Origin: Chloroflexota bacterium
GTDB lineage: Bacteria; Chloroflexota; Limnocylindria; Limnocylindrales; CSP1-4
Assembly: GCA_016875645.1 (NCBI GenBank)
Contig: VGPE01000141.1
Coordinates: forward strand, 1-7,368
DNA length: 7,368 nt
Direction of reading: 5' to 3'
Shown: piece after piece, positions 5,798-7,368 of the stretch
Layout: each line of letters starts with the position of its first letter
Position numbering within the stretch: position 1 is the first letter of the stretch
Position numbers and translations under genes: made by a program
The notes under the pieces: generated by a model
The model's input: the letters and a program-made list of their open reading frames with translations, nothing else
Told to the model about the DNA's origin: nothing
Database searches by the model: none

Positions 5798-6574
5798 ATG
5801 ACGACCCACAAGGGATTCAAGCGCGTGGTTCGTGCGCGCATGGCAAGGACTGGCGAGCGCTATGCCGCCGCACGCCGCGCCCTCCTTCGCGAGACCGCCG
5901 AACGGGCGCCCCATCCGGGAGCGACGCCGGAACCCATCCCGACCGAGGCCGCGTACGTCCTGCGCGGCGGGCATTTCCTGCACGCCTCGGCCGTTGCGGG
6001 CATCCTCGCCAATCGCGGGTTCGTCTCCGGGCACGACGGCCGCCCACTCAGCGAGGCGCTGATCCTCGGGATCGGCGGAGGGCTCGGGGCTGGCTACATC
6101 CTCTGGGAATTCCAGGCGGCAGACGCGCCGATCCTCACCCTGGGGTTCACCAACCAGTGGCAGTACCCCGCGATCCCGGGCTGGTTCGGCAAGACCCTTG
6201 ACCGGCTCGGCATCCCGGCAGAGTTGCACGAAACCGCCGGTGCCCAGGGCGCGCGCAGAACCCTAGACGAGATCCTGGAAACCGGCGAGGCGGTCGTGAC
6301 ATTCGTGGACGAGCAGGAGATCGGGACGTGGGGGCAACCCGACTCGCTCTCGGGGCGTTCGGGCTACCCGGTGGTGACGTATGGCCGCTCCAGCGATGCG
6401 TACCTCGTCGACGATCGCGGCCGCGCGCCGCTGGTGGTCCCGGCGGACGTGATGGCGCGCGCACGGGGACGAGTCTCCTCCTTTCGCCATCGGCTCATCC
6501 GACTGCGACCGGCGACCTCCGCGATCGGCACGGACCCGCTCCGGGCGGCCGTCGAGGCCGGCCTCGCCGATTAG
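5798..6574 (+). CDS. BtrH N-terminal domain protein, first part of a gene split by an in-frame TAG
   Basis: 258 residues up to a TAG. ATG 5798 was chosen because GGAG (5786-5789) lies 8 bases before it; GTG 5753 would add 15 residues with no such site. Residues 4-32 (FKRVVRARMARTGERYAAARR) form a short basic helical module that I recognise from the N-termini of several unrelated proteins in high-GC bacteria. Residues about 57-245 match the BtrH_N domain: HFLHASAVAGILANRG, PLSEALILGIGGGLGAGY, LGFTNQWQYP, SGYPVVTYG, AYLVDDRG and ARGRVSSFRHRLI. BtrH of butirosin biosynthesis is an acyl transferase with a papain-like fold. The His-Cys pair I expect near the start of the domain is His62-Ala63 here, so that chemistry is doubtful. 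The usual partner domain DUF4872 follows in the same frame after the stop. The substrate is unknown. Confidence 0.8.
   Translation: MTTHKGFKRVVRARMARTGERYAAARRALLRETAERAPHPGATPEPIPTEAAYVLRGGHFLHASAVAGILANRGFVSGHDGRPLSEALILGIGGGLGAGYILWEFQAADAPILTLGFTNQWQYPAIPGWFGKTLDRLGIPAELHETAGAQGARRTLDEILETGEAVVTFVDEQEIGTWGQPDSLSGRSGYPVVTYGRSSDAYLVDDRGRAPLVVPADVMARARGRVSSFRHRLIRLRPATSAIGTDPLRAAVEAGLAD
6572..6574 (+). other. In-frame amber codon interrupting the BtrH_N/DUF4872 gene
   Basis: Reading through TAG at codon 259 gives LEHLSSPSDSFSLP, then AWRKWSRLMTDTRNAKSWP, in the same frame with no further stop until 7157. That sequence resembles the usual linker and start of DUF4872 in two-domain proteins. 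All seven gene ends in the window use TGA; this is the only TAG at a position that ends an annotated ORF. Confidence 0.75.
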
Positions 6575-6640
6575 CTGGAGCACCTTTCATCGCCGTCGGA
6601 CTCGTTCTCGCTACCCGCCTGGCGCAAGTGGTCGCGCCTC

Positions 6641-7159
6641 ATGACCGACACGCGAAACGCCAAGTCCTGGCCGCGGGTCTTCGCGGACGGACAAGGGCTG
6701 TTCGGCGCCCTGCTGTCCATCGTCGAACTGGTCGACGGCGACATCGGGGCGGAAGGGGGCCACCTTCGCGAGCTGTACGCCGAATTCCTCGACGACGCGG
6801 CCGGGATCCTCGGGAGGCCGGCACTTGCCGACGCAGCGAACGCCTGGCGGGCCGTGGGGGACCTCTGGGAGGACTTCGCCGACGCGGCCGTGCCTGACGA
6901 CATCCCCGAGCTGGCGGACGCCGTGGACGCCGGCGAGGCACTCCACGCGGCAGCGATGGCCGGCGAGCAGGGGCGGCCGGGGGTCAGGGAGGCCGCACAG
7001 CGGCTCTGGACAGCGCGCCGGACGTTTGCTGACGCGTTTCCCGCGGGCCCGGATCGAGTCGAAGACCTGCTGGCAGATCTCGGCCTGCGCATGGCGACGA
7101 TCTTCGAGGCCGAGCGTGACGCCCTGGCGCGGACTGCCGCGGCAGCACGGGCGCGCTGA
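6641..7159 (+). CDS. DUF4872 domain, second part of the gene split by an in-frame TAG
   Basis: The open part from ATG 6641 is 172 residues, in the same frame as the preceding BtrH_N segment; homologous coding sequence actually begins right after the TAG at 6572-6574. SWPRVFADGQGLFGALLSIVE and GGHLRELYAEFLDDAAGIL followed by AWRAVGDLWEDFAD match the DUF4872 helical domain that normally forms the C-terminus of BtrH_N proteins. No Shine-Dalgarno precedes ATG 6641, so independent translation is weakly supported. If the stop is ignored, codons 5798-7159 give one protein of about 453 residues, a sensible length for the family. No catalytic residue is evident in this part. The gene ends 8 bases before the stop of a convergent minus-strand ORF. 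Confidence 0.75.
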   Translation: MTDTRNAKSWPRVFADGQGLFGALLSIVELVDGDIGAEGGHLRELYAEFLDDAAGILGRPALADAANAWRAVGDLWEDFADAAVPDDIPELADAVDAGEALHAAAMAGEQGRPGVREAAQRLWTARRTFADAFPAGPDRVEDLLADLGLRMATIFEAERDALARTAAAARAR

Positions 7160-7167
7160 GTGCCGGG

Positions 7168-7368
7168 TCAGTCGAACAGGAGCTGGCGCAGCAGGCTGGT
7201 CGGGGGCGCTCCGTGCGCGATCACCGCCTCCAGGTGCGGGCGGTAGGCGAAGCCCGGCGTCTCCCCGAAGCCGCCCGGCAGCGGACCGGGGGCAACTGCG
7301 TCCCGCCCGCCCGGCGCGCCGGCCGCCGCCGCGGCCCGCCGGCGCGCTTCGAGTTCGATGTCCCACAT
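7168..7368 (-). CDS. Small unknown ORF, possibly the C-terminus of a gene running out of the window
   Basis: 66 codons read leftward from an ATG that sits exactly on the last three bases of the window, ending in TGA at 7170-7168. The start may be real or may be an internal methionine of a longer gene. The product has an acidic-then-basic alanine/arginine-rich N-terminal helix, a glycine/proline-rich middle, and a more ordered end (YRPHLEAVIAHGAPPTSLLR). I do not recognise a family. No membrane segment or cysteine motif is seen. Support comes from its tail-to-tail fit with the previous gene (8-base gap) and from the lack of a competing plus-strand gene. Confidence 0.5.
   Translation of the reverse strand: MWDIELEARRRAAAAAGAPGGRDAVAPGPLPGGFGETPGFAYRPHLEAVIAHGAPPTSLLRQLLFD

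Noticed and set aside
5627..6229. Minus-strand frame of 200 codons opposite the BtrH_N gene
   Set aside because: Shadow of the plus-strand gene, with no motif and no ribosome site.
6572..6574. Pyrrolysine or selenocysteine insertion at the in-frame stop
   Set aside because: TAG is not the selenocysteine codon, and nothing in the window or in these families points to pyrrolysine use. General read-through or mutation fits better.
7300..7340. GC-only inverted stretches around GGCGCGCCGG at the right end
   Set aside because: Short self-complementary runs are expected in near-pure GC sequence that codes for alanine and arginine.

Overview
The window is about 70% G+C by eye. It uses GTG as well as ATG starts, and all seven apparent gene ends are TGA. 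The gene content is a GH57 glucan enzyme pair, a PucR-type regulator, an HtpX protease, a YtrA-type GntR regulator and a BtrH_N/DUF4872 protein. This fits a high-GC terrestrial or aquatic bacterium, most likely Chloroflexota (a Limnocylindria/Ellin6529-like lineage) or less likely Actinomycetota. That assignment is an impression from gene families and composition. No marker gene is present. No RNA gene, transposon, CRISPR array or phage module was found, and no gap without a gene reaches 300 bases.

Left part (1-2155, + strand): the 3' end of a GH57 alpha-amylase/4-alpha-glucanotransferase-like gene, with its DUF1926-type C-terminal domain, overlaps a second GH57 gene of the DUF3536 family at a GTGA junction. 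The two look like an alpha-glucan (glycogen/maltodextrin) metabolism operon. A minus-strand PucR/CdaR-like regulator (2067-3419) converges on this pair with an 89-base tail-to-tail overlap.

Centre (3420-4605): a 135-base divergent intergenic region separates the regulator from htpX (3555-4475, +). It contains a good sigma70-like promoter for the regulator, with an inverted repeat lying in and next to its spacer. htpX is followed by two strong tandem hairpins and then by an extended -10 promoter for a GntR regulator.

Right part (4606-7159, +): two consecutive genes whose homology runs straight through a disruption. The GntR gene needs a +1 shift at a run of six C (4768-4773) inside its helix-turn-helix. 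The BtrH_N/DUF4872 gene is split by one in-frame TAG (6572-6574), and homologous coding sequence continues immediately after it. This is the most interesting region: it may be a decaying locus, a place of recoding, or sequence/assembly error. A 66-codon minus-strand ORF of unknown function runs into the right edge.
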